From Oscillospiraceae bacterium (GTDB lineage: Bacteria > Bacillota > Clostridia > Oscillospirales > Oscillospiraceae): a DNA stretch of 59,988 nucleotides. The DNA lies in the NCBI GenBank assembly GCA_902799075.1, contig CADBYZ010000022.1, positions 1 to 59,988 on the forward strand, given 5' to 3'. Of this stretch, positions 8,683-17,713 are shown in pieces. The notes beneath the pieces are model-generated. The model saw only the letters and a list, made by a program, of their open reading frames with translations, did no database searches and was not told the origin of the DNA. The first letter of the stretch is position 1; every line of letters begins with the position of its first letter. The position numbers and the translations under genes are program-made.

Positions 8683-9713
8683 TGTGCCTCCCCCTTCCCG
8701 TCCGCGTCGTAGGCCATGACATCCTTCGGGTCGATGATGACCCGGACCTTCTGGCCCTCCTCGTAAATACGGACACCGTCGTTCTTCTCAATGACCTTGA
8801 GGGTCTGGCCCGCGACGGAAATGTAGTACTTGATGTACAGGCCGTAGTACTCGCGGCTTTCCACCGTACCCTCGAGACTGACCTGACCGGGGCGCGGCTC
8901 AACGTTGACGTGCAGGCGCTCGAGGCGTATGTAGTTGTGCTTGTTCGCGTCGAGCTTCGCGCCGTCCTTCACCATGGCGCTCACAATGCCGTCTTCGAGG
9001 CGGTTGATGTCGCCGATGAAGTTGCAGACAAACTCGGTCTTTGAGAAGTTGTAGACCTCGTTCGGTGTGCCGATCTGCTCGATGTAGCCCTTGTTGAACA
9101 CCGCGATGCGGTCGGAGAGGGTCAGGGCTTCCTCCTGGTCGTGGGTGACATAGATGGTGGTGATGCCAAAATCCTTCTGCATCTTTTTGAGCTCGTTTCT
9201 CAGCTGGACGCGGAGCTTGGCGTCGAGGTTTGAAAGCGGTTCGTCCATGCAGATGATGGCGGGCCCGGTGACAAGGGCGCGGGCGATGGCGACACGCTGC
9301 TGCTGGCCGCCGGAGAGCTGGCTGACGGCCTTCTTGAGCTGCTCGTCCGAGAGATCGACCTTCCTGGCAATCTCGCGCACGCGCTGGTCGCGCTCGGCCT
9401 TCGGCACCTTCTTGATCTTGAGGCCGAACTCGATGTTGTCGTACACGGTCATGGTCGGAAACAGGGCGTAGCTCTGGAAGACGATGCCGATGTTCCTGTC
9501 CTCGATGGGGACGTGGGTAATGTCCCGGTCCTTGACCACCACCGTGCCGGAGGCGGGCTCAATGAAGCCGGTGATGGTGCGCAGGGTCGTGGTCTTGCCG
9601 CAGCCGGAGGGGCCGAGGAAGGTAAAGAACTCGCCCTCCTTGACGTGGACATTGATGTCGTGCAGGGCGACAAAGTCCCCGAATTTCACGACGATGTTGT
9701 TGAGCTTGATCAT
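8679..9713 (-). CDS. ABC transporter ATP-binding protein (FbpC/PotA-like, with TOBE domain)
   Basis: A 344-residue cytoplasmic ATPase that powers the neighbouring double permease. Visible motifs are Walker [10 protein letters not shown] (about 34-42), Q-loop FQSYALFP, signature [15 protein letters not shown], Walker [14 protein letters not shown] and H-loop VTHDQEEAL. Residues from about 240 onward form an OB/TOBE-type regulatory domain, as in ferric, spermidine and phosphonate importers. The ATG at 9713 has GGAG 7 nt upstream. A repeat-filled 270-nt gap separates it from the binding-protein gene, which could weaken co-transcription. Confidence 0.94.
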   Translation of the reverse strand: MIKLNNIVVKFGDFVALHDINVHVKEGEFFTFLGPSGCGKTTTLRTITGFIEPASGTVVVKDRDITHVPIEDRNIGIVFQSYALFPTMTVYDNIEFGLKIKKVPKAERDQRVREIARKVDLSDEQLKKAVSQLSGGQQQRVAIARALVTGPAIICMDEPLSNLDAKLRVQLRNELKKMQKDFGITTIYVTHDQEEALTLSDRIAVFNKGYIEQIGTPNEVYNFSKTEFVCNFIGDINRLEDGIVSAMVKDGAKLDANKHNYIRLERLHVNVEPRPGQVSLEGTVESREYYGLYIKYYISVAGQTLKVIEKNDGVRIYEEGQKVRVIIDPKDVMAYDADGKGEAQ

Positions 9714-9740
9714 AGGCTTTCTCCTTCAAAATCCTGAGAG

Positions 9741-9935
9741 AGTGAAAAGTGACGTGTAGAAAGTGAAAAGTGAAGAGTGAAAAGTGAAGTGAAGGAGCGG
9801 CTACGCCGCGATTGTAATTGGCTCTGCCCTCAGGCCTGCTTACTTTGTCGGTAATAATTCACGTTCTGCGAAATCTTAATCCGTCCGCGCAGCGGACACC
9901 ATAACTCCACTTTTCACTTTTCACTCTTCACTCTA
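9741..9935. repeat. MITE-like element with GTGAAAA heptamer inverted ends
   Basis: The left end is a tandem array of GTGAAAA/GTGAAGA units (9741-9790) and the right end is its inverse (ACTTTTCACTTTTCACTC, about 9907-9935). The middle is about 115 nt of non-coding sequence. The layout suggests a small non-autonomous mobile or hairpin-forming element inserted between the binding protein and ATPase genes. No transposase is present. Confidence 0.5.
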
Positions 9936-9940
9936 TAACG

Positions 9941-9973
9941 AAAGGCGAGCTGGGGCAAGCCCAACTCGCCTTT
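9941..9973 (-). terminator. Intrinsic terminator downstream of the binding-protein gene
   Basis: On the minus strand the stem AAAGGCGAGTTGGGC / CCCAGCTCGCCTTT is followed by CGTT. It lies 14 nt after the stop of the 9988-11202 gene. It would favour high expression of the binding protein over the transporter genes beyond it. Confidence 0.75.
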
Positions 9974-9987
9974 GAGGGTAAGCTTGA

Positions 9988-11202
9988 TTACTCGGCCTTC
10001 TGGGTCAGGGTTGCCCAGTCGAGGTTGGCCCAATCGGGCTCGGTCTTGGCCTGGGACTGATCGGCCCAGTAGAAGCCCAGGTTGGTCATGATGTTGGTCC
10101 ACTCGGCGCTGTGGGCGGCGACATAGGCGGCGTAGGTCATGTCGGTGCCTTCCACGGTGGTCAGCGCGAAGTTGGGCAGCAGGTAGATGGCGGGGATGTC
10201 GTCACCGTAGACGAGCTTGGCAGCCTCGGTGTTGCAGGGGAAGGAGTCGAACTCTTCGGCCCAGGCAGCCTGGACCTCGGCGGAGCCGAACCAGTTGACG
10301 AAGGCCTTGACAGCCTCGGTCTGCTCGTCGGTACGGCCGGCCTTGTCAAGGATGCCAATGTACTCGGCGATGTAGTAGGTGCCGTCTTCAATGTCGACGA
10401 GGGCCCAGTTCTCGGGCTCGAGAGCGCCGATCAGGGGATGTGCGGAGCCGTCGGCCGCGGCGTCGATCTTGCCGTAGAGGGCGGAGGAGTAGAACTCGGA
10501 CACGGCAACGTCGCCCTTGTTCAGGGGATCAAAGCCGTACTTGTAGTCGTCGCCGCCGGAAATGCCGTCAGCGCAGAACTTCCACAGGGCCTTCCAGCCA
10601 TCGACGGAGATGCCGCCGGCGGGGGAAGCGGGATCGGTGAAGGCATAGAGCATGGCGGAGTTGATGTTGGCGTTGGTGGTGCCGCCGATCTTGTTCTGGC
10701 GGTACCAGGGGAAGCCGCAGTCAACAACATCGGCCCAGTGCTTGAAGTGGAGCTCCTGGCCCTTGGTGCCGAACTCATCGTTGCGGTAGAGCATCAGGAC
10801 GTTCTGGATGACGATGCCGTAGGCCTGATTGTCGTACTTGTACTCGCCGACCTCACCGGCCCAGTCGGGGGTGAAGGGGACGAGCTTGATGTTCTCGTAC
10901 TGGCCGTCCACGATCTGGCCCCAGCGGGTCTCGTTCAGACCGAAGATCAGGTCGCCGTCCTTCTTTTCGTTGGCGGCCTGCACGGCGGCGGTGTCGCCGG
11001 AGATGACCTCGTTGGTGTCAAGGCTGATGGAGAAGCCGGCCTTCTTGGCTTCGTTGACAAGCCAGGTCACGCGTTCGGTGGAGTTGGAGTTGGAGTAGAT
11101 GCGGATGGTGTAGCCGGAATAATCCGGGCCTGCGGCAAAGGCGGCGGGCGCCAGGGACAGCACCATCACGATTGCCAGCACGACTGCGAGCAGTTTTTTC
11201 AT
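9988..11202 (-). CDS. Extracellular solute-binding protein of an Fe3+/polyamine-type ABC importer
   Basis: The 404-residue product starts with a signal peptide (MKKLLAVVLAIVMVLSLAPA, then AFA/AG) and has the bilobal architecture of class 1 binding proteins, with YTIRIYSNSNSTERV at the start of lobe 1. It resembles ferric-type binding proteins (GDLIFGLNETRW, AYGIVIQNVLMLYRN). It feeds the double permease and ATPase encoded downstream. No lipobox cysteine is visible, which is unusual for a monoderm binding protein. The ATG follows AAGGAGG. A consensus promoter lies at 11293-11321. Iron is the usual substrate of close architectures, but other anions cannot be excluded. Confidence 0.88.
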   Translation of the reverse strand: MKKLLAVVLAIVMVLSLAPAAFAAGPDYSGYTIRIYSNSNSTERVTWLVNEAKKAGFSISLDTNEVISGDTAAVQAANEKKDGDLIFGLNETRWGQIVDGQYENIKLVPFTPDWAGEVGEYKYDNQAYGIVIQNVLMLYRNDEFGTKGQELHFKHWADVVDCGFPWYRQNKIGGTTNANINSAMLYAFTDPASPAGGISVDGWKALWKFCADGISGGDDYKYGFDPLNKGDVAVSEFYSSALYGKIDAAADGSAHPLIGALEPENWALVDIEDGTYYIAEYIGILDKAGRTDEQTEAVKAFVNWFGSAEVQAAWAEEFDSFPCNTEAAKLVYGDDIPAIYLLPNFALTTVEGTDMTYAAYVAAHSAEWTNIMTNLGFYWADQSQAKTEPDWANLDWATLTQKAE

Positions 11203-11292
11203 GGATTTTCCTCCTTATTGAAATCGGCGGCAGAGCCGCCCCGTTTTCAAAAGCATCCTGTCTATAAAATGCTTTTGATTTTTGCAGGAAAA

Positions 11293-11321
11293 ATTATACC
11301 GCTCTTTGTGCGGGATGTCAA
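11293..11321 (-). promoter_or_regulatory. Consensus sigma-A promoter of the ABC importer operon
   Basis: On the minus strand TTGACA and TATAAT are separated by 17 nt, an exact consensus. The transcript start would be near 11286. The 5' leader contains a perfect 9-bp inverted repeat (CAAAAGCAT at 11248-11256 and ATGCTTTTG at 11269-11277), a possible operator. Confidence 0.8.
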
Positions 11322-11679
11322 TAATCTGCAAAAAGTTCTCCGTGCTTCTCGCTTTTTTAGGCAATTACGACAGAGACGCACGTTTGCTCTTGCTTCCTTT
11401 ATATTGTTGCAGAGAGGACATGACCCGCGTAATGCGCCCCCATTCTTTTCTTTTCGCCTTGCCGAAAAGAAAAGAACGCGCCGCGCCCGGTGTAAGAAAA
11501 GAAAAGGGCGCTCGCAGGCGGTATACGGTCCTGCGCCACGCCGACCGCGGAGGGCTTCGCTTACGCTCGCGCTGCTGCCTGGTAGTGGAGGGTTAAGTTT
11601 TGAATGACAAGAGGTATGACTTGTAAACTGTGCAGCACGCTGCGCAGGTGTTTCTGAGCAGCAAGCGAAAGGAGAAGAA
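11322..11679. other. Non-coding gap with hairpin-rich repeat-like sequence
   Basis: No credible gene is present. The stretch includes an inverted repeat TTCTTTTCTTTTCG / CGAAAAGAAAAGAA (11443-11476) and GC-rich palindromic segments, with clearly different base composition from the flanking genes. It looks like a decayed or dispersed repeat element between two minus-strand transcription units. Confidence 0.5.
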
Positions 11680-12750
11680 CTAAACACTCCTCCACAATCT
11701 TACCACCCCTCTGTCATTGAGGCGGATGAGCACCATGAGACCGAGCGGCATGAGCAGCATCCCGCCGACTTTTCCCACGCGCCAGCCCACATACACGCTC
11801 AGGAGCGAGGCCAACGGGTTGAGGCCGATCTGATCCCCTAAAAGCTTTGCCTGCGCCGCGTTTCGCACAAGCTCTGTCAGTCCCCAGATCACGAGCAGCC
11901 CGAGACCCCGGCGGGTAGGCCCCAGCAGCAGGCAGTAAAGCGCCCAGGGCACGAGCACCACCCCTGTGCCGAAGACCGGCAGCGCGTCGATGAGCGCCGT
12001 CACCGCCGCGAGCATCACCGCCGGGCGTACGCCCAGCAGCAGAAACGCCGCCAGCAGCTCGAAAAAGCAGATCGCCATCAGAATCAGCTGTGCGCGCAAA
12101 AGTCCGCCGAAGCCGCTTTTGAGGTCGGCCCCCAGCCCCTCAAAGCGCCGCCGCAGCCCCTCCGGCAGTTGGGCCAGCAGAAAGGCGTTGACCGTCGGAA
12201 ACGAAGCGGAGATAAAGTAGGTGCCGAGAGCGGCGGTGACCAGAAAGAGCAGCGTGTCCGGACTTGCCTGGGCCGTGCGGGACAAAAGCGCCACAAGCCC
12301 CCTGGAAAGCTCCCCCGGCAGGGAGGCGGCACTGCCCAAAAGTCCCGAAAGCGTGCTCTCGAGCAGCTGTCCGGCGGGCTCGGGCGCTGCGCGGATGTGA
12401 GCCTCGGCGAGCTTTTCCAGGGCTTCCAAACGCACGGAGAGCGCCTCCATTGCCCCCGGCAGCACCTTCGTCAGTTCCGTCACTGCACTCAGTCCCCGAA
12501 ACAAAAGTGCAGTCATCCCCCAGAGCAGCAGCCCCAGAGCGGTAAGGGTACACAGTCCCGCCGCCGCGCCGCGTTTCCAGCGGTGCCGCGTGAGAAAACC
12601 CACCGCAGGCTCCAGCAACGCAGCGAGTACCCACGCGGTCAGGAGCGGCGCCGTCCAGGGCAGCAGATAGCGCCCCGCGAGAAACAGGACCCCCGCGCTC
12701 AGCATCAGCCCAAGGCCGATCAAAACCGCCTTCGCAAGCTTTTCCGACAT
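11680..12750 (-). CDS. AI-2E family membrane protein, sporulation YtvI-like
   Basis: The 356-residue integral membrane protein has two N-terminal helices, a hydrophilic central region (about 85-160) and five to six C-terminal helices, typical of the AI-2E/PerM family. The spacing and the conserved end (LGDQIGLNPLASLLSVYVGWRVGK) match the YtvI branch, whose gene is under sporulation control in Bacillus; its biochemical role is not established. I chose ATG 12750 (GGGGGA upstream). An ATG at 12846 overlaps the previous gene, but translation from there would run through a terminator hairpin. Confidence 0.82.
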   Translation of the reverse strand: MSEKLAKAVLIGLGLMLSAGVLFLAGRYLLPWTAPLLTAWVLAALLEPAVGFLTRHRWKRGAAAGLCTLTALGLLLWGMTALLFRGLSAVTELTKVLPGAMEALSVRLEALEKLAEAHIRAAPEPAGQLLESTLSGLLGSAASLPGELSRGLVALLSRTAQASPDTLLFLVTAALGTYFISASFPTVNAFLLAQLPEGLRRRFEGLGADLKSGFGGLLRAQLILMAICFFELLAAFLLLGVRPAVMLAAVTALIDALPVFGTGVVLVPWALYCLLLGPTRRGLGLLVIWGLTELVRNAAQAKLLGDQIGLNPLASLLSVYVGWRVGKVGGMLLMPLGLMVLIRLNDRGVVRLWRSV

Positions 12751-12805
12751 GCCGCGTCCCCCTTTTTCGTTTGATAGGAAAGTATAACCGCAAAGGGACG
12801 GGGAC

Positions 12806-12836
12806 AAACAAAAGCCGCCCGACATATGCCGGGCGG
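12806..12836 (-). terminator. Intrinsic terminator of the thioesterase transcript
   Basis: On the minus strand CCGCCCG / CGGGCGG with an 8-nt loop is followed by CTTTTGTTTG. It sits 7 nt after the thioesterase stop codon and separates it from the YtvI-like gene. Confidence 0.85.
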
Positions 12837-12842
12837 TAATAG

Positions 12843-13565
12843 TCATTTTGCGATCCTGGCAAGAAGAACGGTCTCGTCCCCGCGGGCGATGCGGAGATCG
12901 GTGACGCCCTCGCTTTCCTTCTTGTAAAAGTCCAGCTTCTCGCCCTCGTAGCAGGGAGATCGGAAGATGAGGTCGATGCTGCGCGCCTGCATGGCCTCCA
13001 GCTCCTTTGTAGAGAAGGCCCCGAACAGGGCACGGGGATAGGCGGCGTTGTTCATGTGGCCGCCGAGGTCGATGTCGGTCGAGCGCACGGTGTAGGACGC
13101 AAAGGGCTCCATACCGTCAAAGCGAGCGGGGATGCGGGCAAAGGGCTCGCTGACCGAGGAGCCGCTCACGTAATCCAGATCAGCCGGGAAGAGGTCGGTG
13201 GCCGGGGCGATGGTGTTCGCCTCAGTATTCATGACGGCCCACTCGGTCCTGCCCGCAATCAGCAGCTCGTCGCCGCGGCGGATCTCATAGCTGCGGTTGC
13301 AGCGCACCGCGCCGGGCTTTTCCGGCCAGGTGATGAGCCGCACCGCCTCGCTCACGGCGGGGTGCTCGAAGAAAAGGATCTTGGTCCTGACCGTGACCCA
13401 AAAGCGATTTTTGGCTTTCATCGCGGCAAGGCCGATGCCGAGGTGTTCGGCGTGCTCGGTGGCAAGGTCCATCAGCACCGCGAAGGCTCCGGCATAGCCG
13501 AGCTTCCCGCTGTAATCGCAGGCACTGGGCGGGATCAGAATATTCTGTTCAAATATTGGCTGCAT
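12843..13565 (-). CDS. Acyl-ACP thioesterase (FatA/B-like, double hot-dog)
   Basis: A 240-residue cytoplasmic enzyme expected to hydrolyse acyl-ACP and release free fatty acid. The N-terminal hot-dog carries YSGKLGYAGAFAVLMDLATEH and the C-terminal hot-dog carries TDIDLGGHMNNAAYPRALF, the region of the catalytic Asn/His in this family. Bacterial homologues usually have about 240-250 residues. The ATG has GGGAG upstream. It lies 19 nt downstream of the exported-protein gene on the same strand and is followed by a terminator, so it ends that operon. Confidence 0.9.
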   Translation of the reverse strand: MQPIFEQNILIPPSACDYSGKLGYAGAFAVLMDLATEHAEHLGIGLAAMKAKNRFWVTVRTKILFFEHPAVSEAVRLITWPEKPGAVRCNRSYEIRRGDELLIAGRTEWAVMNTEANTIAPATDLFPADLDYVSGSSVSEPFARIPARFDGMEPFASYTVRSTDIDLGGHMNNAAYPRALFGAFSTKELEAMQARSIDLIFRSPCYEGEKLDFYKKESEGVTDLRIARGDETVLLARIAK

Positions 13566-13584
13566 AGTATGACTCCCTTCTTCC

Positions 13585-15327
13585 TTACTCCTCGGGGATT
13601 TCTACGTTCATGACCGAAGCGGAGGCCAGCATGATGTCCCCGTTGTGCCGGAACATGACCGTCACGTTGACCGCGTCCTCCTCCGGGCCGAAGCGGAGCT
13701 TTAAGGTGTTGAGCTCGGACAGCGTCGGCAGGAGAAAGCCGAAGGGATCCGCCCTGCCGTCCTCGTCAAACTGCGCGGCGCGCAGCAGAACCAGGCAGTC
13801 GGCCTCCGCGGGGATGCGGCTGCCGCTGTTTACAAAGCTCACCACCGAGCTGTTGAGCATGCCCTCTGTGCGCTCGCTCCCGAAGGGGAGCGCGGCGGCG
13901 CTGTCGTTACGGACGCGCAGCCAGACGGAGAGCCCGTCCGTGAGGTCAAGGCCGAGCAGCGTAAAGCGCAGACCGCCGACGGATAGCTCCTCAAAGTCGC
14001 AGGGGGCAAGCTTCTCGAGCCCGTCCACGGCGCAAAGACGCTCGGCCGGATGGGTGCCATAGCTGCGTGCGGCATCCGATGCGGGGCCGACACTAAGAGA
14101 GAAGCTGTGGTTCAGATCCTCCGCGCCCGCAAGCTCGGTGTAGGCAAGCCCGCCCGCGTCAAAGACGAAGTCCGCCGACGCGCTGCCGTTTGCCGGAGCC
14201 TCCGGTGCCGCCGCCGTCAGGCAGGGCAGGCTCATAGCGCCGCTGCCGGGACTGACGCGCAGGCGCAGCGCCTCACCGGTGAAGCTGCGCAGGGTCAGCG
14301 GCAAAACCGCCCGCGTGCCCTCCGCGCGCTCGTCGCCCGCCAGGATCTCATACCCGCCGCAGCAGGCGAGACTCACAAGGCCGCTCTCCCGCGCGGGCAG
14401 GACAGGGGCGTCCGGGTCGATCTCGAAAACGGGCGTGCATTCGTCGTACCGGAAATCCCGCATGCCCACCCGGGCGATGTAGCCCTGGTCGTTCTCGCTC
14501 TCCATGTCACCGGTCGTGAGCGCCCACCCGCCGTCTGTATCGTGCAGCGAAAGCTCGCAGCGGAAGGAGGACATGGGCACCGGCGGCTTGTCCGCCCCGT
14601 CGGCATAGCCTGTGAGATCACAGCGCAGAGAAAAATTCTGCCCGTCCTTCACCGTGTCCGCGGGAAGGTCCAGGCGGAAGACGGCGCGGCTGTGGGGCTG
14701 CACTGCGCACCCGGAGAAGGCCGCGCCCTCGACGCCTCCGTCGAGACGCAGGGAAAACTCGTTATTGTTTTCAAACAGGAACCAGGCGGTGTAAAAGCGC
14801 CCGTCAAAATCCGCGCCGAGGGCGAGCACCCTCGCGCCGAAGCGGGCATACAGCTCTGCCGACGTATCCAGACGCCGCTCCGGCCTCGGGAGCTCCCCGA
14901 CATGCAGGGGCATGGGACCGGCGGAGACGGAGGCCGCGCCCGGCTCGGCGACAGACAGGCGCAGGCGGATAAAGTCGGTGTTAAAGTGGGACAGGTCGAA
15001 AAACGAAAGGGCCGTGAGCGGGATCACCAGCATGGCCTCCCGGCTCTCCCAGGCGTCGAGGGTGAGGCTGAGGTTGACCGGCAGCTCACAGGGGCCGACA
15101 ATACAGCCCTCCGCGCGGACCTCGCGCGGCGCGTCATTCTTGTTCCCGGCGGAGAGAAAGAGCGTCAGCCTCGTGGCGCCGTCGGCCCCAGGGGTCGTGC
15201 AGCAGCCCGTGACCGTGAGCAGCACATTGTCGCACTCGAAGCTCCGGCCGTCTCCGTCCGCCGCCGCCGTCACTGGCAGGGCGAGCAGCAGGGAGATGGC
15301 GAGCAAAAGAGCAAGCAGCTTTTTCAT
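13585..15327 (-). CDS. Exported protein of unknown function
   Basis: A 580-residue product with a signal peptide (MKKLLALLLAISLLLALPVT, cleavage near AAA/D) and no later membrane segment. The mature part appears all-beta. It has two similar halves with recurring patterns such as FSLRLDG...PHSRAVFRLDLPADTV and FSLSVGPAS, and several cysteine pairs. I do not recognise the family. The ATG follows AGGAG. It is the first gene of a two-gene unit with the acyl-ACP thioesterase and is preceded by the second copy of the inverted-repeat element. Location outside the cell is inferred from the signal peptide. Confidence 0.8.
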   Translation of the reverse strand: MKKLLALLLAISLLLALPVTAAADGDGRSFECDNVLLTVTGCCTTPGADGATRLTLFLSAGNKNDAPREVRAEGCIVGPCELPVNLSLTLDAWESREAMLVIPLTALSFFDLSHFNTDFIRLRLSVAEPGAASVSAGPMPLHVGELPRPERRLDTSAELYARFGARVLALGADFDGRFYTAWFLFENNNEFSLRLDGGVEGAAFSGCAVQPHSRAVFRLDLPADTVKDGQNFSLRCDLTGYADGADKPPVPMSSFRCELSLHDTDGGWALTTGDMESENDQGYIARVGMRDFRYDECTPVFEIDPDAPVLPARESGLVSLACCGGYEILAGDERAEGTRAVLPLTLRSFTGEALRLRVSPGSGAMSLPCLTAAAPEAPANGSASADFVFDAGGLAYTELAGAEDLNHSFSLSVGPASDAARSYGTHPAERLCAVDGLEKLAPCDFEELSVGGLRFTLLGLDLTDGLSVWLRVRNDSAAALPFGSERTEGMLNSSVVSFVNSGSRIPAEADCLVLLRAAQFDEDGRADPFGFLLPTLSELNTLKLRFGPEEDAVNVTVMFRHNGDIMLASASVMNVEIPEE

Positions 15328-15383
15328 GTTGACTCCTGTTTTCCGCGGCGCTTCTGCTCATGGCAGAGACGCCGGAATGATAC

Positions 15384-15462
15384 TGTCATCCTGAGCGCCG
15401 GCGAAGGATCCTTGCTTCCGATCACGCATACGGAAAGATCCTTCGTTTCGCTCAGGATGACA
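15384..15462. repeat. Intergenic inverted-repeat element, copy 2
   Basis: Starts TGTCATCCTGAGC and ends GCTCAGGATGACA, with arms containing GAAGGATC/GATCCTTC, as in the copy at 6081-6158. The 26-nt inner loop differs from copy 1. It lies between glnN and the exported-protein gene. Confidence 0.8.
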
Positions 15463-15474
15463 GACTTTACATTA

Positions 15475-17568
15475 TTATTTTACGCTGAACAGAATATCGC
15501 CGTAGGAGGGATAGGGCCAGTATCTGGCCCCGCAGCGGACCTCCATGCTGTCCACCACATCGCGCAGGCTTTGCATCGCGGGGAAGACCCGGTCGCGGTA
15601 GTAGCGGGCGGCGGCGTAGGTGTCATGCTGACTTTTAAGGCCGTCCATCGCGGCCTCCAGCGCCCGGCCGTGGATCGTGGCGGAGGCGATCAGGGAGCTG
15701 AGCTCCCCTGCGGTCTGGGTCTCGTAGCTCACATCCATCGCGGGAAGCAGGGCCTTCTTTTCGTTGGCGGCGCGGGCAAGGTCCCCTGTGCAGGCGGAGA
15801 CCGCGGGCAGAATGTCCTTCCACAGCATATCCAGCATGGTCAGCGCCTCGATGCGGATGACCTTGCAGTAGGCGTCAAGCTTCATCTCGCACCGCGCGCG
15901 AAGCTCGGTCTCGGTGTAGATGCGGTGGCGCAGGAAGAGCTCTACGTTCTTCTGGGCCAGGTATTCCGGCGTGCAGTCGGGGGTGGAGGGATAATTGCAA
16001 AGACCGCGATGGGCGGCCTCCACGGTCCACTCTTCTCCGTAGCCGTTGCCGTTGAAGATGATGCGGCGGTGCTTGCGGATGACCTCACGGATGAGGTCGT
16101 GCAGCTCCGCGTCAAAGTCCTCCGCCTTCTCAAGGCGGTCGGCGTACTGGCGCAGGGACTCGGCCACGGCGGTGTTGAGCACCACGTTCGGCCCGGAGAT
16201 GGACTGGGACGAGCCCAGCATGCGGAATTCAAACTTGTTGCCCGTGAAGGCGAAGGGGCTGGTACGGTTGCGGTCGGTGGTGTCCTTGGGGAATTTCGGC
16301 AGCACATGCACGCCTACTTTAAATAGCTCTTTCTCCCTTGCACCGTAGGGGGCGCCCTTTTCGATGGCGTCGAGGATGGAGCTGAGCTCATCGCCGAGGA
16401 AGATGGACACGATGGCCGGGGGCGCTTCGGCGGCGCCGAGGCGGTGGTCGTTGCCCGCGGAGGCCACGCAGATGCGCATGAGGTCCTGGTAATCGTCCAC
16501 GGCCTGGATCACCGCGCACAGAAACAGCAGAAACTGCGCGTTCTCGGCCGGGGTCTCGCCGGGCTCGAAGACGTTGATGCCGGTGTTGGTGGTAATGGAC
16601 CAGTTGTTGTGCTTGCCCGAGCCGTTGACGCCCGCAAAGGGCTTCTCGTGCAGCAGGCACACCATGCCGTGCTTGCGGGCGATGCGCTGCATGAGCTCCA
16701 TGGTCAGCTGGTTGTGGTCGGCGGCGATGTTGGTGGTGGTGTAGATGGGGGCCAGCTCGTGCTGGGCGGGGGCGGCCTCGTTGTGCTCGGTCTTCGCCAT
16801 GACGCCGAGCTTCCACAGCTCCTCGTCGAGCTCCTTCATGAATTCCTGTACCCGGGGCTTGATGGAGCCGAAGTAGTGATCGTCCAGCTCCTGGCCCTTG
16901 GGCGGGCGGGCACCGTAGAGGGTGCGGCCCGTGTAGAGCAGGTCCTTACGCTTTTCAAAGACGTTCTTGTCGATGAGAAAATATTCCTGCTCCGGGCCGA
17001 CGGTGGTCCTGACGGAGCTGACATCCTCGTTGCCGAAAAGCTTCAGCACGCGCAGGCCCTCGCGGCCGATGGCCTCCATCGAGCGCAGCAGCGGGGTCTT
17101 TTTGTCCAGCGCCTCGCCGCCGAAGGAGCAGAACGCCGTCGGGATGCACAGCACCCCGTCCTTGATGAAGGCGTAGGAGGTGGGGTCCCAGGTGGTGTAG
17201 CCCCTGGCCTCAAAGGTGGCGCGCAGGCCGCCGGAGGGGAAGGAGCTGGCGTCCGGCTCGCCCTGTATAAGCTCCTTGCCGGAAAACTCCATGATGACCT
17301 TGCCGCCGTCGACGGGGGCAATGAAGCTGTCGTGTTTTTCGGCGGTGATGCCGGTCATGGGCTGGAACCAGTGGGTGAAGTGGGTCGCGCCTTTTTCAAT
17401 GGCCCAGTCCTTCATGGCGTTGGCCACCACGGTGGCGGCGCTGCTGTCCAGGCGTTTGCCCTCGTTCATGGAGCGCTGGACCTGCCGGAACACATCCTTG
17501 GGTAAACGCGCGCGCATGACCGAGTCGTTGAAGACCATGCTGCCGAAAGAATCCGTGACTGTGTTCAT
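15475..17568 (-). CDS. glnN: Glutamine synthetase type III
   Basis: A 697-residue cytoplasmic enzyme that makes glutamine from glutamate, ammonia and ATP. The GSIII N-terminal region and catalytic barrel are present: [18 protein letters not shown], then [30 protein letters not shown] (metal-binding Glu), [14 protein letters not shown] (Glu/His), [13 protein letters not shown] and [24 protein letters not shown] is about 700 residues, against about 450 for GSI. I use ATG 17568 because AAGGAG lies 11 nt upstream. It is transcribed from a consensus promoter at 17643-17671 with a leader hairpin. A nitrogen-status role is known for the family. Confidence 0.97.
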   Translation of the reverse strand: MNTVTDSFGSMVFNDSVMRARLPKDVFRQVQRSMNEGKRLDSSAATVVANAMKDWAIEKGATHFTHWFQPMTGITAEKHDSFIAPVDGGKVIMEFSGKELIQGEPDASSFPSGGLRATFEARGYTTWDPTSYAFIKDGVLCIPTAFCSFGGEALDKKTPLLRSMEAIGREGLRVLKLFGNEDVSSVRTTVGPEQEYFLIDKNVFEKRKDLLYTGRTLYGARPPKGQELDDHYFGSIKPRVQEFMKELDEELWKLGVMAKTEHNEAAPAQHELAPIYTTTNIAADHNQLTMELMQRIARKHGMVCLLHEKPFAGVNGSGKHNNWSITTNTGINVFEPGETPAENAQFLLFLCAVIQAVDDYQDLMRICVASAGNDHRLGAAEAPPAIVSIFLGDELSSILDAIEKGAPYGAREKELFKVGVHVLPKFPKDTTDRNRTSPFAFTGNKFEFRMLGSSQSISGPNVVLNTAVAESLRQYADRLEKAEDFDAELHDLIREVIRKHRRIIFNGNGYGEEWTVEAAHRGLCNYPSTPDCTPEYLAQKNVELFLRHRIYTETELRARCEMKLDAYCKVIRIEALTMLDMLWKDILPAVSACTGDLARAANEKKALLPAMDVSYETQTAGELSSLIASATIHGRALEAAMDGLKSQHDTYAAARYYRDRVFPAMQSLRDVVDSMEVRCGARYWPYPSYGDILFSVK

Positions 17569-17601
17569 AAAATTCCGCGCTCCTTGCATATAAATTGGAA
17601 A

Positions 17602-17671
17602 ACCGGCGGAAGCGTCGCGCTTCTGCCGGTCGCCGATGGTAAATTATAAGATGGGATCGCGGATTTGTCAA
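17602..17671 (-). promoter_or_regulatory. glnN promoter and leader hairpin
   Basis: On the minus strand TTGACA-17 nt-TATAAT (17671 to 17643) is an exact sigma-A consensus. The transcript start near 17637 is followed at once by a 13-bp hairpin (ACCGGCAGAAGCG / CGCTTCCGCCGGT, 17630-17602) ending in TTTTCC. The hairpin could be an attenuator or a stabilising 5' structure. Confidence 0.8.
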
Positions 17672-17713
17672 TGTATTTTGTGGCGGGCGGGTCAGCGCCT
17701 GCTGCGTCTGTAT

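Noticed and set aside
11262-11687. 141-codon minus-strand frame in the 11.3-11.7 kb gap
   Set aside because: The translation is Arg/Ser/Cys-rich without domain-like pattern, and it lies in repeat-like non-coding sequence that overlaps the importer promoter.
12751-12846. Upstream start for the YtvI-like gene at 12846, overlapping the thioesterase stop
   Set aside because: The extra 32 codons would translate a clear intrinsic terminator, and the ATG at 12750 has a better ribosome binding site.
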